Shown here: positions 9,528-19,401 of the stretch, piece by piece
Numbering within the stretch: the first letter of the stretch is position 1
How the letters are laid out: each line of letters begins with the position of its first letter
Source of the DNA: Cylindrotheca closterium
Taxonomy: Eukaryota; Bacillariophyta; Bacillariophyceae; Bacillariales; Bacillariaceae
Direction: 5' to 3'
DNA: 26,285 bases
NCBI GenBank assembly: GCA_933822405.4
Contig: CAKOGP040001546.1
Location: forward strand, 1-26,285
The notes under the pieces: model-generated
What the model saw: the letters and a program-made list of their open reading frames with translations, nothing else
Databases searched by the model: none
What the model was told of the DNA's origin: nothing
Position numbers and translations under genes: made by a program

Positions 9528-9660
9528 TGTCAGTTTTGATGCAAAAAGGAGCAGCGAGTTTTGTTTTGCTACAGAAAAATCGTGTAGGCGAAGTACCAAA
9601 AGTGATGTTTTGAGGACCCGGATATGCCTGTTGTTTTTGTATTTTTGTATTTTCGGAATA

Positions 9661-9868
9661 TAGACAGACTGCTACCAAAGACCCAATGGAAGAATCAGGA
9701 TCAATATGTTGACTATGGGAAGAAGCTCAATCTTAATCAGATTGGAGCAACTATCCCAGCTACTGTTCCAGCTATAGTTCCTGGAGCTTCAGCGTCCACA
9801 AGTGGAGCATCAAGTGTTGCGGGAAGCGTAAAACACCTTTGTGACTTGCTGGTACTACAGGTAATCAA
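9661..9868 (+). pseudogene. Family-A gag C-terminal fragment (copy 2)
   Basis: Homology to copy 1 (from 1175) and to 24905 begins abruptly inside the zinc-knuckle tail (RLLPKTQ...NQDQYVDYGKKL) and continues into the Pro/Ala/Val-rich segment. One base is missing near 9828 relative to other copies, which shifts the frame. In the ancestral frame there is a TGA at 9842-9844 where copy 1 has CGA at 1332-1334. Confidence 0.8.
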
Positions 9869-11194
9869 ATGATGCAAGTTCCTTCTGGAATGCAGCTCAT
9901 TCAGATTCCAACTCAAGGTGGCGGCACTGTTACTGTCCCTTATTCTTTGAATGCTAACGGTGAGATTGCGTTCAGTGGAATGCAGCTCAGCCAACAAGGC
10001 TTCAGTGGTGCTCAAGTGCGCCAAGGATTCGATGCAATTCAAGCTCAAACTCCGCAAGCTGTGAAAACTGGATATTTTGATATGTCAAATGTTTTTCACG
10101 ATGCTATCAAGGAAAAGGATGAGAATGGCAATGATGTCTATCTTATTCCATGTCCTACTGGTACGACAAATGTCAAACTTCAAGCCGACTGGCACTATGC
10201 TAGTGAAGATGAAGATTTGCCTGATCTTGCTACTGAAGCAAATCAAGGTCTGCAGTTTATTCAAAGCCGCAGAAAGGAAAGAGATCCATTTGGGTTGTAC
10301 GATCATGTCATCATGGACAGTGGTTGTACAAACACCACCATTTGTAATGGTGAGCTCATGCATGGACTCCGTCATGCTGAGAAAGAACTTGACATGCACA
10401 CTAAAGTGGGCAGCAGAGTTCTCGACAAAGAAGGTTTTCTAGGGAGATTTCCACCTCCAGTTTATCACGATGAAGATGGAATTGCCAATGTACTTGCTAT
10501 GCGCGAGATGATTGCTGCGGGATACCATATTATTATGGATACTGATGCTGACAATGCTTTTATTGTGCATTGTGATGGAAACAGAAAGATGCGATTTGTG
10601 AATTGTAAGGGTGTATATGTGTTGGAGCAACTTGGAGCGAAAGTCAAACCAGGTGCCAAAGAGACAAGTGGGATGTACCGTCGCCAGTTAAGCAACTTAA
10701 ATAATCAACCCCATTCAAACAAACAGAATGGATATGCTGGACTCGAGATGACCTCCAAGATGGCAACCGCTCGAAAGAACAAGGAAGGATTCACTCCAAG
10801 ACAAGTCAGGGCTGCGATGGAAGCGAGAAGTGCAATGCACATACTCAATGCTCCAAGCACCAAAAGTCTGAAGTATGTGATCCGATCTGGTCTCATCAAA
10901 AACTGTCCTATCACCAAAGAAGCGATCAATCATGCCAAAGCAATCTTTGGACCTGACGCCTCTACATTGAAAAGCAAGTCAACAAGACCAACTCCGAAGA
11001 AGACGTACGATGACTTCTTCAGTCCACCAGAGAAATTATATCAGCACAATCGATCTATTACCGTCTGTATTCATCACATGGAGATCAAGAATGCTAAGTT
11101 TCTCACCTGCATTGATACCACTGTGCGTTATCGCTCATGTATTTCCGTGCAGAACCTGAAAACTGACCCTGTATTTGAAGCATTGGATAAGTAA
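9869..11194 (+). pseudogene. Family-A protease and pre-integrase region (copy 2)
   Basis: This is the longest clean reading frame of the window, 441 residues. It is the middle of a Copia-type polyprotein. It starts in a Gln/Gly-rich segment (TQGGGTVTVPYS, AFSGMQLSQQGFSG) and reaches the aspartic protease active site IMDSGCTNTTICNG near 10305-10350. It continues through the protease fold (GRFPPPVYHDEDG, FVNCKGVYVLEQLG). From about 10770 it holds the gag-pre-integrase block (RSAMHILNAPSTKS, KNCPIT, AKAIFGPD). The integrase core begins at about 11100 with FLTCIDTT, which supplies the first catalytic Asp. A frameshift at about 11185-11195 breaks the join to the rest of integrase. Its start is not a true protein start, only the first Met after the upstream stop. 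Confidence 0.85.
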
Positions 11195-11600
11195 GATATT
11201 CCGCCGCTACAACAAGGCAGGCTTTCAAGTCAAGATCATCAAGTGTGATTGGGCGTTCATTCCTCTCACAGATGATATGCTAGACGATATGGGTGTTACT
11301 ATTGACCCGACTGCAGCTGGAGACCACGAGCCTACCGCTGAGCGAAACAATAGGACGCTGAAAGAAAGAGTCAGAGTAGTTCTTGCACGATTACCCTACA
11401 AAGTGGTCCCAAAAGTGATCACTGAATGTCTTGGACGTCGAGCCGCCGAGCTATTGAATGTCTTTCCCCAGAAAGACAGTATCTCATCACATTTCAGTCC
11501 GCAGCAACTCATTGATATTGTCAATATCAACTACAAGAGTGACATGGTTGCTGAACTTGGACAAAATGTTCATGCAATTGGGACAGATTCCAACAATTAG
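11175..11600 (+). pseudogene. Family-A integrase core, second part (copy 2)
   Basis: This continues the integrase in another frame. KIIKCDWAFI supplies the second Asp, and DHEPTAERNNRTLKERVR carries the Glu of the D,D-35-E triad, as is usual for Copia-type integrases. A TAG at 11598-11600 interrupts the polyprotein just before MEPRGIEAIYI. With the frameshift upstream, the three catalytic residues are present but lie in two frames. The corresponding stretch is found inverted at 20878-21014. Confidence 0.82.
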
Positions 11601-12849
11601 ATGGAACCCCGAGGTATCGAAGCAATTTACATTGAACCTACAAAGGGACAATGTAGTGCGCACCAAGTGCTCAACCTCAATACTAAGAAGATGATTTCCC
11701 GACCCAAGGTCGTTGTACTACCCGTTACCGATCAAGTAATCCAGCGTGTTGAAGCTTGGGCTGCTGCCAAAGGTGTTACTTCCATGAAGTTCTTCGATAA
11801 GAAGAGAGATTTGGAGACATTTCAAGATGGCGATCAAATTGCAGGAGTGGATGACACGGAACAAGGTTACTTAGAAGAAGCCTTTGATCAGGACTATGAA
11901 CCTGAAGATGAAGATGAACGTGATTTCAATCTACGTGGACAATTCGATGATATCGATGACTCCGAAAGAGAAGAGCTCTTGGCAGATGCAGACAATGATG
12001 TTGATGATATGCCGGAACTCACTGTCAGATTCCAAGGAGATGATGACTATGAATCAGACGACGATTCGGGTGATGAAGGCGATGAAGAGGAAGAACCTAT
12101 TGTGGCCGATTTGGATCACCATCAAGAAAATGTCGATAGAGGGACCGATGATATTGGGAGCCTCGTTACTGATCTGGAGGACCTACAAGAGCCGCCAGAA
12201 GAAGAGATTGTATTTGAGCCTGAAGAGCCTCAAGTAGCAAAAGTCACTCAATCTGGGCAAACGTATGCGCAAGCTGCAAAGTCTGGGCTGAACCTTTCTC
12301 AAGTTCCAAAGAAACCAAGAGAATGGCCTTTGAGCAGGAGTGGCAGTTCTGCCAATAAGAACAAGAATCGAGTTGCGACAAGACGCAAGCATCAAGAAAG
12401 AGAATTGAAACCGTTGAAGAACGAGTTAAAATCTGGTATTTGTACCAAGGAAGGAAGTTGCAGTACTAAAGAAAGTAAAGCTATCCTTGAAGCACAGCAC
12501 AATCTATGTTTCCAACAGATTGGGAATGAGATGAAAGCTGATTATGAAGAGTACGACGCTACAATGATCGCTCATTGCATGATGCAGATCAAGGCCAAGT
12601 TCGATACTGACAAAGGTCTGAACTTCATTCAACAGTATTACAGAAATCAAGGACAGAAGAAATTTGGTGATGATGGAAAGGATGCTGTGAATAAGGAATT
12701 GAGACAAATGCTCCTAAAAGATAGTTTCACTCCCAAATTTGTTAAAGATATGAGCGCTTCTGAGCGAAAGAAGGCTCAATCAGCAATGATGTTTCTCTCA
12801 GAGAAGCAATTTGAAAAGACGATTAAAGGTCGCCTAGTATTCCAAGGCG
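11601..12849 (+). pseudogene. Family-A integrase tail, acidic linker and RT N-terminus (copy 2)
   Basis: The frame is open from the codon after the TAG at 11600. It carries the integrase C-terminal part, then a very acidic linker near 11880-12160 (DQDYEPEDEDERDF, DDDYESDDDSGDEGDEEEE). A Lys/Arg-rich stretch follows near 12300-12420, then the RT N-terminal block (FIQQYYRNQGQKKFGDDG at about 12625, KTIKGRLVFQGDGT at about 12820). Homology to the copy at 19402 stops at about 12848. The next bases correspond to 20591, so roughly 790 bp coding the RT palm and catalytic site are deleted. The junction has at most one or two bases of shared sequence. Confidence 0.87.
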
Positions 12850-13420
12850 ATGGAACCTACAGAGTCTGATTGGAAGAAGTGTGTTCGCATGATGCGATAT
12901 TTGTTTTGTACATCGTTGTATCACCTGACACTTGCCGCCAAATCACTCAAGTCATGAAATGGATGATCGACGCATCATTTGCGGTGCATCCAGATTTCAA
13001 GAGCCATACTGGCGGCACTCTGTCCTTTGGAGGAGGTGCAGCTCAAGTGATGTCAAAGAAGCAAAACTAAACAGCAGAAGCAGTATGGAAGCGGAACTGA
13101 TTGCTGTTGAAAATGTTGTCACGATGATACTATGGACAAAGTTGTTCATGGAGTGGCAAGGGTATCCGATCGAGAAGAATATCTTGTATCAGGATAATAA
13201 AAGCGCCATTCTACTGGAAGAGAATGGTCGCAAGTGCGCGGGCAAAAGAAGCCGAGCTATCAATATTTGTTATTTCTTTATCACAGATCAATTTGAGAAA
13301 GGAAATGTTAAGGTCGAATACTGTCCAACTGACGATATGATTGCGGATTTCATGACTAAGCCATTGCAAGGTGAGAAGTTTCGCAAGTTCAGGGATCTGA
13401 TTCTTGGTCCACAGGACTAG
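12850..13420 (+). pseudogene. Family-A RNase H domain (copy 2)
   Basis: After the RT deletion the sequence resumes at TESDWKKCVRMMRYLFCTSL and runs through the Copia-type RNase H: IDASFAVHPDFKSHTGG (about 12965-13015), SSMEAELIAVENVVTMILW (about 13080-13135), YQDNKSAILLEENGRK (about 13185-13235) and the terminal PTDDMIADFMTKPLQGEKF, with a TAG at 13418-13420. Compared with 20685-20695, one base is missing near 12946, so the first and later parts are out of frame with each other. A second frame change lies near 13069. Otherwise the domain is complete to its natural end. Confidence 0.88.
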
Positions 13421-13620
13421 GTCAGGCAAGCATGTATATGTTCAAAAGAAAATACAAAACAAAATAAACAGTGAATGAGAGCATGTCCCATTGCTGCCAA
13501 TGGTGATTGTCACAATGGCAGGAGTGTGTTGGGATATGACAAAATCTGAGTTTTTACGTTCCAAAAAGAAACTATTCAAGTACAAAGTTTTCAACACGTA
13601 CGATCGGACTTTGATCATGA
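13421..13620 (+). other. Family-A 3' untranslated region
   Basis: These 200 bases lie between the pol stop and the 3' LTR, with an inverted copy at 1380-1570. I see no convincing polypurine tract next to the LTR; the nearest bases read TTTGATCATGA. A short perfect inverted repeat (CCATTG, 4-base loop, CAATGG) lies near 13490-13505. Confidence 0.7.
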
Positions 13621-14035
13621 TGTTGGGATCCCATGCAAGTATGCCGGACGCAAGTCTGTCGGACAATCTATATCCACACAAAAAGGGAATGACCCTATAC
13701 AAGTGAGATATCGATGTTGTGTACAATGCAGTAGGGAATAGCACAAGATGTCCCAAAGTACTGCATTCAACACAAAAAATGTCGTAGTGGTCGAATCAAG
13801 TTCTGTAAACAAGGGATTTTCCAAGGGAAAATAGTTGAACTTACTTTTGTGTTTTAATCATCAATTCAAGCCAAACATTAATCAAATAGGAATAATTTCA
13901 CTCAAAGTATACCTAGACACAGGAGAACTATTGTTGTGAAAGTGTTGTACAGTCGATTACAAATTTAGATTGGAGAGAGTTTGTTCTGAGCGCTAAAGGC
14001 ACTCACGATAGAGCACATTTTGCTTTATTCCAACA
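13621..14035 (+). repeat. Complete 3' LTR of family-A element (415 bp)
   Basis: It begins TGTTGG at 13621 and ends CCAACA at 14035, a perfect 6-bp terminal inverted repeat with the TG...CA ends typical of LTRs. The same LTR appears partly at 1-165 and on the minus strand at 23655-24068. Beyond 14035 the sequence is non-LTR element F. A five-base target duplication would predict ACCCA (14036-14040) just upstream of the partner LTR, which is outside the window. A TATA-like CTATATCC lies near 13668. Confidence 0.9.
13635..13664 (+). repeat. 15-bp tandem repeat inside the LTR
   Basis: GCAAGTATGCCGGAC is followed directly by GCAAGTCTGTCGGAC (13 of 15 identical). The same doubled motif is present in the minus-strand LTR near 24025-24055. 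It lies in the part of the LTR expected to be U3, so it could be a doubled protein-binding site, but that is inference. Confidence 0.6.
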
Positions 14036-15189
14036 ACCCAAATCTCGCCTGGTTTCTTTCCAATTGCAAAGTTGAGCAAGTTTCACCACTGGACTGGGAC
14101 AAATCCTGTAGCAAAAGGGATGGAGCAAAAGAGCGTGTCGCAGCAGGCCAGCAAGTTGGATGCTACTCCCACTTTGAAATGGCCATTATGCAAGCCGTGT
14201 GGCTCTGAACCTTTGTGTTCCCCCATCTTACGCCAGAAGCTAACATGTCCTCCAGGTCCACTTCCAGTGGCTCGTCGGCAATGGTCCAGGAATGACATCA
14301 GGTAAGGATCCGCTGTCTCGGCATCATAGAGACCCCGGAGCAGCGCTTGGCTGTTCCTTTTGGCATTGGGGCCATTGAAGTCGGAGTACAAAGGTGCAGT
14401 CATGGGTGGAGTGGGGTAGGGGTAGCGGGTCTGGTCATACTGGAGCCGGTTCTCTTGCATGCAGCCTTCTTCTACAATACATTTAGACTGGCATGTTACC
14501 CAATGGGAGGTACCATCCTGTGCCACCTGGGCCACTTTGATCTGCTGGAGGCCGCCAGAGAAGCCTTTGCCTTGAGCTTTCCGTTGCCGTCGGGTCTCTT
14601 CTTTTTGTGCCATCTGCTGGACTCGAGTCCGTCTGATGCGAGCTTTGATGTTGCCCTTCTTTGTTCTCCGGACCGCTGCCAATCGGATCTCCAGATATTC
14701 AAGACGCCACTGATGGGCACGCTTCCGCTTGGCCTCTTTGTAGGCTTGATGTTCAAGGTACCACTTTGCCTGTAGGTCAGCTTCTGATAATTTCCATGCA
14801 TCGGTCAGCCCAATCTTCTTCAACAAACGCCTGACCTTCCGTGAACTAGTTCTGACCTGTTTATGGCCCAAGATCAGGAGCTGGTAAAGGTGCAGCCTAT
14901 CCCATTTCTGCTGCATTTGTGGTGACCAGTGAACCTTACCCATCGACAGTTTCCGGTAGTTGCGCTCAGCCTTTCGGCGGATCTCATTGCCCTGACGATG
15001 AATGGTGTTGAATCGAGCTTGTTGATTTGACGTAAGGTAACCGTCCTGGACCAAAATATCCTCCGCTAATTGGGTCAAGCGTTGGGGAAGGCGGAAATGC
15101 CGGTAGCCCGCTTCCGCAGCCTTAATATAGCAGTCCACAGACCGACCATCAGCCAGTGTCAACCGACAAATCCAGTGTGAGCTTGTCAT
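14036..15189 (-). pseudogene. Element F ORF2: basic linker and start of the reverse transcriptase
   Basis: A minus-strand frame of 368 residues (15189-14083). It is rich in Arg, Lys and Gln with helical character through the middle (LHLYQLLILGHKQVRTSSRK, AKRKRAHQWRLEYLEIRLAA), then has a Cys-containing segment (CIVEEGCMQENRLQYDQT) and PYPTPPMTAPLY. It ends in FWRKMGEHKGSEPHGLHNGH, which I read as the first RT block of endonuclease-bearing non-LTR elements known from diatoms. The frame stops at a TGA (14083-14085, VQW*), but similar-looking sequence (FAIGKKPGEIW) continues to 14036, where the LTR begins. The catalytic RT motifs are absent, presumably separated by the LTR-element insertion. Confidence 0.7.
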
Positions 15190-15833
15190 GGGGATCCATA
15201 GTCACCCCCTTGCTCAGCCAGTGATTCCGTTGGTAGTTCCAAACACTACCAGCATTGGTACCTTCCCTGTTCGGACAATATGCAGAGACCACCACAAGAT
15301 CTAAAGGACCAGCCGGGGGGGCATCAGTCTGGGACTCCTGTTGTCGGATGTCCCTGCCCCGGATCTTGATCCATGAGAATCTGCCTAGCTCTGACTCATC
15401 TTTGCCGCCTGACTTTGCACGGCGCGCGACCTTGTGGAGTAATGTAGCAGAACATCCGCCCCATTGATGCGCCGGGGGAGTTGGAAACTCCTGGTGTTTG
15501 TAGTAAGACACTGAAGAGAAATGTCCCTGGTTAGTGAAGGACTTGACCCAATCAAACCACTTGTGTCCTCTGGGCACTGCTGACCATTGAAGGTTAAGTT
15601 CAGCCAACAGTGCAATGCCCACTCTCTCATCCGTCCAACACTTGAAGAGCCCTTTCTGTTTCTCATGTATCATAGTAAATGGAAGACCCTGAACATTTTG
15701 GAAAAGGACCCAGGTAACGCGAGGAGACTTCTGGCGTGAGTCATTGCCGAAGTAGTTACCGGGAGGGAGAGAGTTTAAATAAGCATCCAGCGAGGAGTGG
15801 GTCACCTGGCTGGATGTGTGTTGGTTGCGTAGA
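15168..15833 (-). pseudogene. Element F endonuclease N-terminal part, duplicate copy
   Basis: A second copy of the endonuclease N-terminal two thirds, lying directly downstream of the fuller copy. It carries the QNVQGLPF and LLAELNLQW motifs but ends after HDKLTLDL, before the LDANED catalytic motif. Both junctions change the reading frame relative to the upstream endonuclease and the downstream linker, so it cannot be read through. Compared with 16058-16720 it has a 3-bp difference near 15548-15552 and scattered substitutions, several of them C/T or G/A. Confidence 0.85.
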
Positions 15834-16935
15834 CGCCGTCGGTCACAAATATACCATCAATGGGAGTATCCGTCGTCCGACTTTGGGTTGTCACTGGGTA
15901 AGGGTCCTGATGTTGGCGTAAAATGGCCTCCATCAGGCCTTCAGACCGCATCTCTTGGCGGAAGGAAGAGGGAGAGTTGTAGGAGACATCTTCGTTTGCA
16001 TCTAACCCAAGGAGAATCTCGCACCCTTCCGCTTTCCATTGTTTGATCAGGTCCACCAAATCCAGTGTGAGCTTGTCACGGGGATCCATAGTCACCCCCT
16101 TGCTCAGCCAGTGATGCCGTTGGTAGTTCCAAACACTACCAGCATTGGTACCTTCCTTGTTCGGACGATATGCCGAGACCACCACAAGATCTAAAGGACC
16201 AGCAGGGGGCCCATCAGTCTGAGACTCCTGTTGTCGGATGTCCCTGCCCCGGATCTTGATCCATGAGAACCTGCCTAGCTCTGACTCATCTTTGCCGCCT
16301 GACTTTGCACGGCGCGCGACCTTGTGGAGTAATGTAGCAGAACATCCGCCCCATTGATGCGCCGAGGGAGTTGGAAACTCCTGGTGTTCATAGTAAGACA
16401 CTGAAGAGAAATGTCCCTGGTTAGTGAAGGACTCGACCCAAAACCACTTGTGTCCTCTGGGCACTGCTGACCATTGAAGGTTAACTTCAGCCAGCAGTGC
16501 AATGCCCACTCTCTCATCCGTCCAACACTTGAAGAGCCCTTTCTGTTTCTCATGTGTCATAGGAAATGGAAGACCCTGAACATTTTGAAAAAGGACCCGG
16601 GTAACGCAAGGAGACTTCTGGCATGAGTCATCGCCAAAGTAGTTACCGGGAGGGAGAGAGCTTAAATAAGCATCCAGCAAGGAGTGGGCCACCTGGCTGG
16701 ATGTGTGTTGGTTGCGTAGATTTCGACCTTGGCCTTCCGTCAAACGCCGCAACCTTGCATGACGGGACCGTTGGTGGTTAGGGACCACCGCCGGGGGGGC
16801 CACCCCCACTGTCAGCCGATGATGTTGCCTTGCTGGAGGAGGGGCTTGACGAACGGTGCTTGCCTGTGACCAATGCTTGTGCCGCCATTTTGGCCTCCAA
16901 TTCAAGGATACAAGCATCCTTGGCAGCCTCCGCAT
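15802..16935 (-). pseudogene. Element F ORF2 start: endonuclease/exonuclease/phosphatase domain
   Basis: A minus-strand frame of 377 residues. Residues 1-90 are basic and low complexity and overlap the end of ORF1 in another frame. The endonuclease follows, with conserved-looking QNVQGLPF (Asn), LLAEVNLQW (Glu), DLVVVSAYRPNKEG, LLGLDANEDV (Asp-x-Asn) and TDTPIDGIFVTDG. This endonuclease class nicks target DNA to prime reverse transcription. The usual C-terminal Ser-Asp-His motif is missing: at 15833 the sequence jumps into the duplicate N-terminal copy. The start is uncertain; the ORF may be reached by frameshifting or reinitiation from ORF1, because the two overlap by about 157 bases. Confidence 0.75.
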
Positions 16936-19401
16936 CCTTAGCTTGAGCCAGTTTTTCCGCCACAGTCTCTAATTCCATGCAAAGGTCGTTGACATCCGCT
17001 TTCATGTTCTCCAATAGTGCTGCCATATTTGCCGCGCTGCCTACCGTAGCCCCGTCATCCATGTCCTTTGCAGCTGGCATCAAAAGGTCAATTGTGATGG
17101 TGCCCTCAAATTCCGTAGAAGCCTGCTTTGCCGCGAGGAGCTTCTCAATCCACTCATTATCATCCTTCTCCACTTGCTGGTCCAAATCAACGTCCCGCTC
17201 AAACTCCGAGATTGCACGATGTTGGCTTTGGTCCCAGGTCATAGCGTTGGTAACCGTACGATTGTAGTGGTCCAAGCAGAGCCAGGTGCGGCATGTCTTC
17301 CACTGGTGTTTCAGGTCCTGCCACAACTCAAGGTGAGAAATAAGGAAGGTCGCCAGGTTCTTGAGAACTTCCTGTGCCAATGAGGCAAACTTTTGGCGCA
17401 CCACAAACACATAGAAGCCATCAATTGGGCCTGGTAGAATCATTTGGAAGAGACCGGCTGGGCCCTGGTTCAGTTCTGCATCCATTGTCGCCAGCCATGC
17501 GCTGCGATCAAATGCCTCAGTGACCAGGGGCTGCTCAGAAGCAGAAAGTTTTTCCCGAGCGGAAGACGCTGTAGGACGGTTGGTTGCTGCCTGGGGTGTA
17601 GACTTCAGTGCCGGAGTGGGCCGTGGAAGAGGGGTGGGGGGAGTAGCCTGAGGCGTCTCCGTAGGTTTCTCAAGAGGTTGCTTGGCCCGGTGATTCTTAG
17701 ACCCCTTGCGACTGGAACGCTTGGTGGATGAGCCGGGTAGAGTTGGCTGAGCTGTGGTGGGGGCAGTTACACTTGGGTTGGTCGGTGGCAGTTCTGGAGG
17801 AGTAGAAGACACGGAAGGTGGCAATGGCAAGTCTGGAGTTTTGGCATCCAGTGTGGCTGGTTGTTCAGGCTGAGCAGGGGGAAGTTTCTTGACCGCTGGT
17901 ATGCACTGAATGGCATAGAGGAATTGGAGGAGGGATTTGCCCTTGCCCTGTTTGCAGTACTTGGGAATGAAGACCTTGGTCAGCATGCCTTAGATAGGAA
18001 ACAGTGGAGCCAGGGAGGTGCAGGTCTGGGAGGTAGTGTCATGGGTGTTGATGAGTTTCCCAATGATGCCATTCCACTGCCCCCCTGGATGGGCGAGGTC
18101 ACCAAGGTGTCCCTTTGTAATTGCCCCCCAGTTGTAGACAAACTGAGTCCGGGCACCAAACGGCATCTGACACTTCTTTGTCTCTGGCCTGAGCCATGCA
18201 AAGAGGGCCCGTGCCACTCTATCCACGTCAGAAGCAGCTACCCAAATGTGCCACGCTTTTGGACCCTTGGAGGGCATCCATTTTTGGCCCGCCGTACCGA
18301 GGTTCTGAGGCCACGCAGGTTCTAGGGCTATAGCTCTCTTGAAGGTGAAGTGACGCATGAGCTCGCGTTCCAGTGCGGCTCTCCCAATCCCCATGGGGTA
18401 GTTCAGTAGCCAACCGATTCGGACAGGATCACTAACTTGCAGCGCGGAACAGAAGACTCCTGCATGCGTGCCGATGATCTCAAAACATTAACCCAGTAGT
18501 AGGGACATGTCATCCAGAGAAGAGTTGTGGGCGACGCCAATGCGGGTGCAAAGAGTCTTGGAGCCGGGGTTCTTAGCGTTGTAGCCAAATCGGGCGCCAT
18601 TATTCCAGGACCAGTCAATGTAGGGCTTGAGCTTCTTGTAGGTGAGCTCATCCACCTTCTCCTTAGAGGTCAGCCACAACTTCTTGTCCCGTACACGGAG
18701 ATCGCTCACCGGAAGAATGACCAAGTCGCCCTCAGCGTTGTCCATAGCCATAGACAGGACCAAGACCATTTCTTCAGTGAAACACTTTTCAATAGAACCA
18801 CCCTCAGATGTATTGCCATCCCATTCATAGTTGATTGTAGCGCAGAGGAACTGGGCATTTGAGCGCGGAAGCCCAGTCAAATTCATCTGTGTCACTTTGC
18901 GGGCTTTCATTTCTTCAGTGAGGTACTTGGTCCAAATAGCAGCCTTCTTCTGTGAGGCGGCAACAGAAGTAAGTTGCTTCTTCACGGACAGAGGAGCTGA
19001 AGGTCAAGGAGGGTTGGGAGGCTCAGTCTTCGACAAGTGAGAGTCGATCAATACTGTTGCCGAGGGGTCGTTGGCCCGCTGAGCTGGGGCAGGTGACTTC
19101 CCCACAACCACTTCAGTAGGAGGTTGGTCCAAATTTGATGGTGAAGAAAAGTGTGGAGCCGACTCAACGGACTCTGACCCATCGTTGTCGGACCAATCAG
19201 CAAACTCGCCATTGACTGGTTTGTTGGTGGGGCTAATTACCGATGGACCCATTGTGTCCATCATCACCGAATCATCCTTGTTGGGGGCAACAGAGTCGCG
19301 AACTGATTTTGGGATGGCAGCTGGAAAGAACCCTCGTGCAGGAGAGCAAGGGTCAATTGAAGCTGGTTTTCGTTCCGTTGATGGGTCCAGATCACGCTCA
19401 C
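16778..19401 (-). pseudogene. Element F ORF1 (broken, 5' truncated)
   Basis: One minus-strand frame is continuous from 19401 to a TGA at 16778 apart from three internal stops: TGA at 19004-19006, TAA at 18488-18490 and TAA at 17990-17992. The joined length would be about 870 residues. Seen in order: an acidic/Ser-rich start (FADWSDNDGSESVES); a folded-looking region with AAIWTKYLTEEMKARKV, LKPYIDWSWNNGARFGYN and VRIGWLLNYPMGIGRAALER; a long Pro/Thr/Ser-rich linker near 17580-17900; a second folded region (GPIDGFYVFVVRQKFASLAQEV, LELWQDLKHQWKTCRTWLCL); and a coiled-coil-like segment near 16890-17010 (LELEAKMAAQA). The end is Gly/Pro-rich. Position suggests an RNA-binding ORF1 protein, but I see no zinc knuckle. 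Confidence 0.6.

Larger units (their letters stand above)
8466..9660. other. Non-repeat segment of about 1.2 kb between two family-A fragments
   Basis: This stretch matches nothing else in the window. Its edges are sharp: family-A pol homology ends at about 8465 and family-A gag homology begins at about 9661. It holds the unidentified minus-strand ORFs listed separately. It could be ancestral host sequence between insertions, a captured host segment, or part of an element whose other copies lie outside. Confidence 0.6.
14036..19401 (-). mobile_element. Element F: truncated non-LTR (LINE-like) retrotransposon
   Basis: Minus-strand coding regions follow LINE order: a long ORF1, then an endonuclease/exonuclease/phosphatase-type endonuclease, a basic linker, and the first block of the RT domain. 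No LTRs are associated. The RT is cut at 14035/14036 exactly at the LTR end of the family-A element, and ORF1 is cut at about 19401 by a plus-strand family-A RT fragment. No poly-A tail or 3' end is present in the window. Base composition is visibly richer in G and C than the Copia-type copies around it, which supports a separate origin. Confidence 0.8.

Noticed and set aside
14083..19401. Host multidomain gene on the minus strand
   Set aside because: The endonuclease motifs, the RT-start block, three internal stops and the tandem-duplicated exon-like segment fit a decayed non-LTR retrotransposon rather than a host gene.
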